Shown here piece after piece: positions 1 through 5,419 of a stretch of 7,676 nt of DNA. The stretch is from Paracoccaceae bacterium (GTDB lineage Bacteria; Pseudomonadota; Alphaproteobacteria; Rhodobacterales; Rhodobacteraceae): assembly GCA_029881635.1 (NCBI GenBank), contig JAOUMG010000076.1:1-7676 (forward strand), given 5' to 3'. The position numbers were made by a program, and so were the translations under genes. Under the pieces are notes generated by a model that worked only from the letters and a program-made list of their open reading frames with translations, did not search any database and was not told the DNA's origin. How positions within the stretch are numbered: position 1 is the first letter of the stretch; each line of letters opens with the position of its first letter.

Positions 1-768
1 TTGCCCGGCAAGGCTGCTCAGGTCGCAGAAGCGCTGCGCGTGGGAACCGATGAGTTGCAGCGACGGAACTCGGCGCGCACGGTCGATATCGTCAACCTCG
101 CCGACTCCCGCGGTGTGAATGCCCGCACGATCCATCCACCACTGGATGTCCCGGCCACGATAGTGACGCGGCATGCGTATGTGCTCCCCGGCAGAGAGGA
201 TAACATCATGCCCTGCGGCACGGATCTCGGCGGCCAGTTGAACACCCGTTGCCGATGCGCCGACGACAAGAACACCGCCGGGCGCAAGCTGGTCGGGGTT
301 GCGGTAATCGAGTGCCGTGATCTGATCGACCTGCTCCGGGATTTCAGCAGCCAGTCCGGGCACGGAGGCAATATTGCAGGCCCCAGTTGCCAGAACCAAC
401 GTATCGCAATGCCAGTCGCCACGATCGGTCGCGACGCGGTAGCCACCACCTTGGGCGGTGACGGAAAGAACGCGGGTGCGTTCCTCGACGGGCGCATGGC
501 TGGCCCCCGCATAGTCGCTCAGATAACGGATCACCTCGGGCATCGACATGAAGCCGTCGGGGTTGTCACCTTGATAGGTGAAGCCGGGCAGCCGGCTTTG
601 CCAGTTCGGGGTGAGAAGGCGCAGGCTGTCCCAGCGCTCATGCCGCCAGGAATTCGCGATCTCGCCCCGCTCCAGCACGACATGGGGAATGTTGCGGTCC
701 GACAGGCAGTGGCTCATCGCGAGGCCGGCCTGACCGGCGCCGATGATGAGGGTTTCGATGTGTTTCAT
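1..768 (-). CDS. FAD/NAD(P)-dependent oxidoreductase, flavin-containing monooxygenase-like (3' end outside window)
   Basis: The reading frame starts at the ATG at 768-766 and is open for 256 codons to the left edge, so the C-terminus is missing. The N-terminus carries an FAD-binding Rossmann fingerprint, GAGQAG, at residues 10-15 after a hydrophobic strand (LII). It is followed by the SWR..WDSLRLLTPNW block (about residues 39-56) typical of CzcO/FMO-like flavoproteins. ATG at residues 131-133 (LVLATG) is the usual second FAD-contact strand. A second nucleotide fold, VVGASATG at 168-175, should bind NADPH. By family these enzymes use NADPH and O2 to oxygenate a soft nucleophile (S or N) or a ketone; the substrate here is unknown. 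The His-containing FMO identifying motif is degenerate (DQITALDYRNP, with Thr151 where His is expected). The start has an AGGAG about 10 bases upstream. It lies 28 bp downstream of the OsmC gene on the same strand, so the two are probably cotranscribed. A non-oxygenating pyridine nucleotide oxidoreductase is the main alternative. Confidence 0.88.
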   Translation of the reverse strand, partial: MKHIETLIIGAGQAGLAMSHCLSDRNIPHVVLERGEIANSWRHERWDSLRLLTPNWQSRLPGFTYQGDNPDGFMSMPEVIRYLSDYAGASHAPVEERTRVLSVTAQGGGYRVATDRGDWHCDTLVLATGACNIASVPGLAAEIPEQVDQITALDYRNPDQLAPGGVLVVGASATGVQLAAEIRAAGHDVILSAGEHIRMPRHYRGRDIQWWMDRAGIHTAGVGEVDDIDRARRVPSLQLIGSHAQRFCDLSSLAGQ

Positions 769-796
769 GGCTCTTGCTCCTGTCGGACCGTCGGGG

Positions 797-1363
797 TCAT
801 GCAACCGTCACGTTGACGGAAGTCGGGTTGGTGAGGATGTCGAAGACGGCCGAGCGTTTCTGCGACTGGGCCACGAGCGCACGGATTTCATCCGCCGTCG
901 CCTCAGCGTCGATTTCGAACTTGACTCGGATGGCGGAGAATCCGTTGCGGATGTCCGGGTCCATGCCGAGGATGCCGCGCACATCGATATCGCCTTCAAC
1001 CATTGCCCGCATGTGGTGCAGCTGGATGCCGCGATGCTGGGCAACAGCCGCCACGCCACCCGAAAGGCAGCTTGCCAGTGCCGCCAGAACGATCTCTGGC
1101 GGGGTCGGCGCGCGGTCGGCAGCGGCAAAGACTTCGGGATGGTCGCTGTCGATGCGGTAGGTCTGCTTGCGCTCATGGTCCTGACCAAGGCCGAAATAGC
1201 CGTTGATCGCGTTGGTGCTGTAGGTGCCTTCCTTCCAGTCGCAGGTGCTGCGGAAGGTGAAGGCAGCCGCTTCGGGCATTTCGGCGAACGCGCCGCGCGC
1301 GCCGATCAGGGCTTCGGTATTGACGCCGTTCGATACGGGCTTGGTCATCGTGGTCGTTTGCAT
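797..1363 (-). CDS. OsmC family protein, single conserved cysteine
   Basis: This 188-residue protein matches the OsmC/Ohr fold family along most of its length. The segment PPEIVLAALASCLSGGV (about residues 88-104) is the central helix carrying the conserved reactive Cys99. The end SAVFDILTNPTSV (171-183) is the typical C-terminal block. OsmC and Ohr proteins reduce organic hydroperoxides with two cysteines. Here the second family cysteine position is Ser171, so only Cys99 is in place; Cys41 lies in the N-terminal strand region and is not a family site. A classical two-cysteine peroxidase cycle is therefore doubtful, and a thiol-transfer, persulfide or ligand-binding role is possible. The N-terminal extension (NTEALIGARGAF, 15-26) and the FGLGQ motif fit a recognisable long OsmC subgroup. 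The ATG at 1363 has AAAGGAC about 7 bases upstream. The gene sits between a small ORF and a flavoprotein on the same strand, 28 bp from the latter. Family assignment is firm; the reaction is not known. Confidence 0.9.
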   Translation of the reverse strand: MQTTTMTKPVSNGVNTEALIGARGAFAEMPEAAAFTFRSTCDWKEGTYSTNAINGYFGLGQDHERKQTYRIDSDHPEVFAAADRAPTPPEIVLAALASCLSGGVAAVAQHRGIQLHHMRAMVEGDIDVRGILGMDPDIRNGFSAIRVKFEIDAEATADEIRALVAQSQKRSAVFDILTNPTSVNVTVA

Positions 1364-1414
1364 TTTTTGTCCTTTCAGGTGTTGGTTAGTCTGATCTTCT
1401 GAGGTTTGGGGTAT

Positions 1415-1431
1415 GGCCGGACAATCCGGCC
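1415..1431 (-). promoter_or_regulatory. Perfect GC-rich hairpin between small ORF and OsmC gene
   Basis: GGCCGGA (1415-1421) and TCCGGCC (1425-1431) are exact inverted repeats separated by three bases, giving a 7-bp stem. In the leftward transcript the hairpin begins about 30 bases after the small-ORF stop and ends about 51 bases before the OsmC start. No U-run follows, so it is not a canonical intrinsic terminator. Partial termination, attenuation or protection of the upstream mRNA end are all possible. The structure is seen directly; its role is inferred. Confidence 0.55.
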
Positions 1432-1461
1432 TGGGATGGCGGGCCTTGAGGTACCGCGCAT

Positions 1462-1614
1462 TCAGTGATGCCAGCCACCCATCCGGGGCCTGGCAAGAAA
1501 CGGGCTCAGCGCCGCGTAACTGCGACCGGACCCATGGTTTGAAACATCCCCCGAAGGCCCGTCATAACCGCTGCCATGGCCTGGCGTGCAGTGGGTGTTC
1601 GGGGTGTCTTTCAT
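1462..1614 (-). CDS. Candidate small protein, 50 residues, Gly/Ser/His-rich
   Basis: An ATG at 1614-1612 opens a 50-codon frame ending in TGA at 1464-1462. Upstream is the purine-rich AGAAAGGAAAG, a good Shine-Dalgarno sequence about 6 bases from the ATG, which is the main reason for calling it and for choosing this start over a TTG 16 codons earlier. The peptide starts MKDTPNTHCTPGHGSG, has HGSG twice (residues 13-16 and 28-31), one cysteine (Cys9), six histidines and ends MGGWHH. It has no signal peptide and no membrane segment. I do not recognise a family. It is on the same strand as the OsmC and flavoprotein genes, about 98 bp before OsmC, and would be the first gene of that operon. It might be a modified or metal-binding peptide, a leader peptide, or non-coding. 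Its low-complexity composition means chance cannot be excluded. Confidence 0.5.
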   Translation of the reverse strand: MKDTPNTHCTPGHGSGYDGPSGDVSNHGSGRSYAALSPFLARPRMGGWHH

Positions 1615-1743
1615 CTGGCTTTCCTTTCTGTTCCGATCCCTTGCGGGCTGATGGGAAAGCAATAGCGGGAACTTTCGCTTGTGGTCTTGAGCACGGCATG
1701 AGTATTTTGTGGGGATTGTCTGAGTTTCGGTGGGGGAGGCTCA
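1615..1743. promoter_or_regulatory. Divergent promoter region of the regulator and the small ORF-OsmC-flavoprotein operon
   Basis: This 129-bp gap is the only space between the two divergent units and must hold their promoters if the small ORF is real. On the plus strand TTGTGG (from 1680) and TATTTT (from 1704), 18 bases apart, form a weak -35/-10 candidate for the regulator. GGGAA occurs twice 14 bp apart (1653 and 1667), and GAAAG/CTTTC (1655-1659, 1672-1676) form a short inverted repeat; either could be an operator half-site, but both are short. I found no convincing promoter for the leftward operon. GGGGGAGG at 1732-1739 is the ribosome binding site of the regulator. Confidence 0.4.
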
Positions 1744-3315
1744 TTGCATTACGCATTTGATGGTTTCGTGCTGGACCTCGACCGGGGTGAATTGCGCCGT
1801 GGCGAGATTGCGGTTCCTGCCGAACCCATGGCCCATGCGGTGCTGAGTCATCTGGTGCAGAATGCCGAACGGCTGGTCACAAAGGACGAGTTGGTCGAAA
1901 AGGTCTGGGACGGGCGCTTCATCTCGGATGCCGCCGTCTCGACCGTGATCAAGTCGCTGCGCCGGGCCCTTGGCGATGACGGCAAGCAGCAGCGCTATAT
2001 CCGCACGGTCCACGGAAGGGGGTTTCGCTTTGTCGCCGATGTCCGGCTCGTGGCGCCTGCAGCAGTGGCCACACCGTCTTCGCAAGAAGAAGCACAACCG
2101 TTGGAGACGGCCCCAACTGAACAGAAGCCGTCAATTGCGGTCCTGCCCTTTTCTCTGATCGGCAGTTCCGAGATCTATTCCGCCATTGCCGACGCGATCC
2201 CGGGTGAGCTGATCTCTACCCTCTCACGCCTGCGCTGGCTCAAGGTCGTGGCACGCGGATCAAGCTTCCGCTTCCGCCCGCCCGTGCAGGATTTCGAGGC
2301 GATCCGCATCGCGCTGGGTGTCACCTATGTCCTGTCCGGCGAGGTGGAAATCCTCGGCCCGTCGCTCGGCTTCGCCGTCGAACTCGTCGATGCGCGGACC
2401 TCGCAGGTCGTCTGGGGAGACCGACTATCAGGCAAGATCGAGGATGTGCACGAGATGCGCGAGCGTATCGTGGCGCTGATCATCTCGGCAATGGAGCTGC
2501 ATATCCCCCAGCACGAGGCGCAACTGGCGCGGCTGCGCGGGCCTTCGGGGCTGGATGCATGGTCGCTCTATCATATCGGCATTCAGCATGCTTATCGCTT
2601 CAACAAGGCCGACAATGCGCGCGCTGGCGACTTTTTCCGGCGGGCAACCGACCTTGACCCGCATTTCGCCCGCGCCCATGCGGCGCAATCCTTCGTCAGC
2701 TTTCAGGCGGCATTCCTGCGCTATTCTGCGGATCACGCGCAGGCCGTCGCCGATGCGCAGCGTCACGCGGAGCGCAGCGTCGAACTTGATCCGATGGATC
2801 CTTTCGCGAATTTCAATTTCGGCCGCGCGCATTGGCTGAAAGGCGACCCGGCAGCGGGGCAGTCCTGGCTGGAACGGTCCTGCAGCCTGAGCCCGAGTTT
2901 TGCCCAAGGCTACTATGCGCATGGCTGGGCTGACATCATGGCGGGTGACGGACATGCCGCCCTTGAGAACCTCGATAAGGCGTTGAGCCTCAGCCCGCTT
3001 GATCCGTTCCGGTACGGCATGCTCAGCGCCAAGGGCATGGCCTATCTTCATGTGGATGAGTTGGAGGACGCGGCCCGCTGGGCCGAACAGGGCGCCCGCA
3101 CCCCCGGCGCGCATTACCTTATCAGTTCCTTCGCCGCTGCTGCAAACGAACTCGCAGGTCATCACGATAAGGCGCGTTACTGGGTGCAAGAAACGCAGGC
3201 GCGCCGCAAGGATGCGTCGATCGAAGCGTTCTTTGCCGCCTTTCCCTATAGGAACGCGGCCAAGAAAAAGGCATTGTCCGATGCCCTCGCCACGCTCGGG
3301 TTCCCCGACAAATAG
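1744..3315 (+). CDS. Winged-helix transcriptional regulator with TolB-like and TPR domains (CadC/HilA-like layout, soluble)
   Basis: The 523-residue protein has three parts. Residues 1-100 are an OmpR/PhoB-type winged helix: the N-terminal beta sheet (YAFDGFVLDLDRGELRRG), the helix pair with TKDELVEKVW (46-55), the recognition helix SDAAVSTVIKSLRRALGD (61-78) and the wing YIRTVHGRGFRFV (85-97). After a Pro/Ala/Glu linker (101-129), residues 130-260 are a TolB-like alpha/beta domain starting IAVLPF. Residues 270-523 are helical TPR-type repeats, with ATDLDPHFARAHA, SVELDPMDPFANF and ALSLSPLDPFRYG as repeat boundaries. The linker has no membrane segment, unlike CadC, so the protein should be cytoplasmic and sense an internal ligand or partner through the C-terminal parts. 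It starts at TTG (1744): GGGGGAGG lies 4 bases upstream, and the first internal Met (29) would remove the N-terminal sheet. It is divergent from the OsmC operon, the usual position of a local regulator. No phosphoacceptor domain is present. Confidence 0.9.
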   Translation: MHYAFDGFVLDLDRGELRRGEIAVPAEPMAHAVLSHLVQNAERLVTKDELVEKVWDGRFISDAAVSTVIKSLRRALGDDGKQQRYIRTVHGRGFRFVADVRLVAPAAVATPSSQEEAQPLETAPTEQKPSIAVLPFSLIGSSEIYSAIADAIPGELISTLSRLRWLKVVARGSSFRFRPPVQDFEAIRIALGVTYVLSGEVEILGPSLGFAVELVDARTSQVVWGDRLSGKIEDVHEMRERIVALIISAMELHIPQHEAQLARLRGPSGLDAWSLYHIGIQHAYRFNKADNARAGDFFRRATDLDPHFARAHAAQSFVSFQAAFLRYSADHAQAVADAQRHAERSVELDPMDPFANFNFGRAHWLKGDPAAGQSWLERSCSLSPSFAQGYYAHGWADIMAGDGHAALENLDKALSLSPLDPFRYGMLSAKGMAYLHVDELEDAARWAEQGARTPGAHYLISSFAAAANELAGHHDKARYWVQETQARRKDASIEAFFAAFPYRNAAKKKALSDALATLGFPDK

Positions 3316-3372
3316 GCATTTCCATCCGGCACAGGCATCCGAGTTCGCTTCAGACGCCCTGACACAGGCTCA

Positions 3373-3398
3373 CTGCACCCTTGTCATGACGGGAGCAG
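3373..3398. terminator. Weak hairpin between convergent genes, possible bidirectional terminator
   Basis: CTGC-A-CCC (3373-3380) pairs with GGG-A-GCAG (3391-3398), leaving one A/A mismatch and a 10-base loop that contains the palindrome GTCATGAC. It lies in the 97-bp gap between the stop of the regulator and the stop of the convergent M56 gene, where a terminator is expected. No clear U-run follows on either strand, so the call is tentative. Confidence 0.3.
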
Positions 3399-3412
3399 CT
3401 GATTTGCCAACC

Positions 3413-4558
3413 TCAGTTACGCACCCGCCCCAGCGTGGACAGGCGGTTTATTTCGTCAAGCCGTTCAAGATTGACGACCGTAGACAACATCAGCCGATCC
3501 TGGCTCCAGTCTCCGGGGCTTTGAATTGCCATTGCCGCCAGCAGGATCGCGGCGATCAAGGGCAGGAAAATCGCCGCAAAGACGATGCGCGGATGGCTCA
3601 GGCGCCGCGCATCAAACAGCGTCACAATCCGCTGTTCAAGGAAGCTTACCTTCCCGTTACGAAGCGAGAAGCGATCAGCGGTGACCAGCGTTACCTTCGG
3701 CACCGCAACTACAAAAACCCGGTCCCGGCGCAAGGATTGCTGGCAAACATTCAAGAGCGTATCGCAATAGGATTTGAGGTCGATCCTGCCGGACATGAGC
3801 ACCCGGCTGTCACAGGCCAGTTCGCGCAGATCTTCCACCTGGCGTTTCCAGGCGTGATAGGCGGGGTTGAGAAAGAACAACGGCTTCAAGGCTTCCAGCA
3901 GGATTTCCCACTCGATATCGCCCTGGCGCAGGTGCTGAAACTCATGCGCCAGCGAAACCTTTATCTCATTTGCATTGCCCAGCATATCCGAGGGAATAAC
4001 CACGTAGTAATACCAAAGCCCGCGGGTCGAAAACGGAACCAGGGTACGATCCGACAACCGAATGCGCACCCGTCCGAAATGCCGCCAGGCGTAGCTGGAT
4101 GACACGATTTTCCTCAGACAGAATACCGAATAGGCAAGGCGAAGCCCGCCCAGCATCACACCACAGGCGAATGCCGCAAGCACCGCGACCGCAACCCAGC
4201 TGCCCGCACGCAAGACATCGACGGTAAAGGTGTCGCGCAGGGTCAAGATACGTTCAAACTCAGTCGCGCGCATCTGGAACCCGCCATCGAGGTAATAAGA
4301 CACGACCATGTCAGACAGGTTGACGTTAAACCCCTGACCAACGCCGTTTTTTTGCAGCGTCGTCACGCAAAGGATCACGATGGGTGAAAAGACAATCGCC
4401 AGGAATGCGGTGTTGAGCAGCTTCAGCTGCGTCGTATAGGCATGTTTCATCCCAAGATGATCCAACGCCAGCCGCGCCATCTGCCAGAAGGCGAAGGTGA
4501 GCAAGAACAGTATATTGGCATTCAGGAAAAAGTCGAAAACAGCATTAACTGGTATCAT
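3413..4558 (-). CDS. M56 family (BlaR1/MecR1-type) membrane metallopeptidase without penicillin sensor domain
   Basis: The 381-residue protein has predicted membrane segments near residues 10-30, 45-67, 116-140 and 325-345. Between the third and fourth lies a cytoplasmic zinc protease domain with HEFQH at 205-209 (HExxH, catalytic Glu206) and RELACD at 245-250, whose Glu246 is the likely third zinc ligand, as in BlaR1/MecR1. In that family a signal outside the membrane activates the protease, which inactivates its paired BlaI-type repressor. BlaR1 proper is near 600 residues and ends in a periplasmic penicillin-binding domain; here only about 36 residues follow the last membrane segment. The largest outside segment is the loop of about 48 residues between segments 2 and 3 (68-115), so any sensing would be there or by a partner. 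The ATG at 4558 has GGAGG 7 bases upstream and overlaps the end of the repressor gene by 14 bp, indicating translational coupling. The signal and target genes are unknown. Confidence 0.88.
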   Translation of the reverse strand: MIPVNAVFDFFLNANILFLLTFAFWQMARLALDHLGMKHAYTTQLKLLNTAFLAIVFSPIVILCVTTLQKNGVGQGFNVNLSDMVVSYYLDGGFQMRATEFERILTLRDTFTVDVLRAGSWVAVAVLAAFACGVMLGGLRLAYSVFCLRKIVSSSYAWRHFGRVRIRLSDRTLVPFSTRGLWYYYVVIPSDMLGNANEIKVSLAHEFQHLRQGDIEWEILLEALKPLFFLNPAYHAWKRQVEDLRELACDSRVLMSGRIDLKSYCDTLLNVCQQSLRRDRVFVVAVPKVTLVTADRFSLRNGKVSFLEQRIVTLFDARRLSHPRIVFAAIFLPLIAAILLAAMAIQSPGDWSQDRLMLSTVVNLERLDEINRLSTLGRVRN

Positions 4559-4940
4559 TCTTCAACCTCCGATCCACAAGTGCCCGGATTTGCCCCAATG
4601 CCTCTTCGGTAAGATCTGCATCATCGACCAATCGTGCCACAAGAGAGGCCGGTGTGTCATCAAACAGTTTCATCGAGAGATCTTTTAGTGAACGGGTCTG
4701 ATAGGCGTCTTTGGCCAGCTTGGGAATGAACACATGGCGCTTGCCATCCTTGCAACTGGTGACAAATTCCTTTTGCTCCAGAATACGCAATATCGTGGCG
4801 CCCGAAGTATAGGCCAACTGACGGTCCTTGGGTAACCGGTCCAGCACATCGCGCACGGTTCCTTCGCCCAACGTCCAGAGCTCTGTCATGAATTCGAGCT
4901 CTACTTCCGTCAGCAGCTCGTTTTTTTTCTTTTGTCTCAT
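4545..4940 (-). CDS. BlaI/MecI/CopY-family transcriptional repressor
   Basis: The 131-residue protein has the size and sequence pattern of BlaI/MecI repressors. A winged helix spans about residues 10-75 (LTEVELEFMTELW, then TVRDVLDRLP, the recognition helix SGATILRILEQKEFV and the wing CKDGKRHVFIP). A C-terminal dimerisation helix region follows (84-126, with SLKDLSMKLFDD and LTEEALGQIRALVD). Such dimers bind operator dyads and are removed when the cognate M56 protease is activated. I chose the ATG at 4940 because the preceding bases AGGACAGTA supply a ribosome binding site and the length fits the family; an upstream TTG at 4982 would add 14 residues outside the domain. Residues around 95-105 contain no Asn-Phe pair like the cleavage site known in Staphylococcus aureus BlaI, so cleavage, if any, would be elsewhere. 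Codons 4-7 contain a run of eight A. The gene precedes and overlaps the M56 gene. Confidence 0.92.
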   Translation of the reverse strand: MRQKKKNELLTEVELEFMTELWTLGEGTVRDVLDRLPKDRQLAYTSGATILRILEQKEFVTSCKDGKRHVFIPKLAKDAYQTRSLKDLSMKLFDDTPASLVARLVDDADLTEEALGQIRALVDRRLKNDTS

Positions 4941-4975
4941 TACTGTCCTGTCCAAGAGCACCACCCGCCCGTGAT

Positions 4976-5011
4976 GCGGCAAGAGTATCTGCGAAGGTTG
5001 CCGCTTAACAA
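4976..5011 (-). promoter_or_regulatory. Predicted promoter and inverted-repeat operator of the blaI-type gene
   Basis: On the minus strand TTGTTA (5011-5006) and GATACT (4989-4984) are separated by 16 bases and resemble -35 and -10 elements (4 of 6 matches each). A perfect 7-bp inverted repeat, GCGGCAA (4976-4982) and TTGCCGC (4998-5004), is superimposed: one arm lies between -35 and -10, the other just past -10 at the expected transcription start. The arms are 22 bp apart, two helical turns, which suits a dimeric repressor. It lacks the TACA/TGTA core of known BlaI/MecI operators. It could instead be a hairpin at the end of the glycerol operon transcript, though no U-run follows. Confidence 0.45.
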
Positions 5012-5140
5012 GGGTTTTGGCCGCCGCAGTTCATATCTGTCATCCTTACCAATGCCACCAGCGGCCTGTTTCACCGGTTCTGAGCTGCCCAATCGGGCCC
5101 TATTGCCCTTGCCGAAACGCAACCACAAACGCGGGCCAAC

Positions 5141-5419
5141 TCAGACCTTCGTGAAACAAAAAACGCCCCAGCCAAGCGAAATGGCAAGCGGCCACCACAG
5201 CGGCATGCCGAAAATGCCCAGCCACGCCAGAAAGATATACGACGTTCCCAGAAGCGAGATGAACAGCCTGTCACCCCGTGTGGTCGTCAGCCCCAGCACG
5301 CCGCGGCGCTCATCGCCCCCGGGGTGCCTGATTTCCAGCACCGTCAGAACCGCCATGGCCGAAAATATGCCGATAAAGACCAGCGCCGTCGGCCAGGTCC
5401 ATGCCATCCAGCTCAGCAT
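5141..5419 (-). CDS. DUF2160 small integral membrane protein of glycerol ABC transporter operons
   Basis: This 92-residue protein has three hydrophobic segments (about 8-29, 51-71 and 74-90). The first two are linked by the charged loop RHPGGDERRGVLGLTTTRGD (31-50), the signature I associate with DUF2160. In alphaproteobacteria this protein is encoded inside glycerol ABC transporter operons; its function has not been established to my knowledge, and an accessory membrane role in the transporter is an inference. The ATG at 5419 overlaps the GlpQ stop by one base (TGATG) and has GGGGAG about 6 bases before it. A GTG one codon earlier is possible but too close to the Shine-Dalgarno. It is the last gene of the operon seen here; the substrate-binding protein that commonly follows is absent. 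Confidence 0.85.
   Translation of the reverse strand: MLSWMAWTWPTALVFIGIFSAMAVLTVLEIRHPGGDERRGVLGLTTTRGDRLFISLLGTSYIFLAWLGIFGMPLWWPLAISLGWGVFCFTKV

Noticed and set aside
1..816. 271-codon plus-strand open frame
   Set aside because: It is antisense to the flavoprotein frame, which has clear FAD and NAD(P) motifs; its product shows no recognisable domain.
743..1402. 219-codon plus-strand open frame opposite the OsmC gene
   Set aside because: Its product matches nothing recognisable, while the opposite strand encodes a full OsmC protein with a ribosome binding site.
1413..1760. 115-codon plus-strand open frame across the divergent region
   Set aside because: Although GAGG lies upstream of its ATG, it would be antisense to the small ORF, overlaps the start of the regulator and covers the promoter region; its composition is not protein-like.
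2428..3189. 253-codon minus-strand open frame inside the regulator gene
   Set aside because: It is a shadow of a GC-rich coding region; the plus-strand frame carries the TolB and TPR patterns.
2999..4102. 367-codon plus-strand open frame running from the regulator into the M56 gene
   Set aside because: It overlaps two well-supported genes in other frames and its product has no recognisable domain.
5085..5096. GCCC/GGGC inverted repeat downstream of DUF2160 as an operon terminator
   Set aside because: The stem is only 4 bp and no T-run follows on the minus strand.
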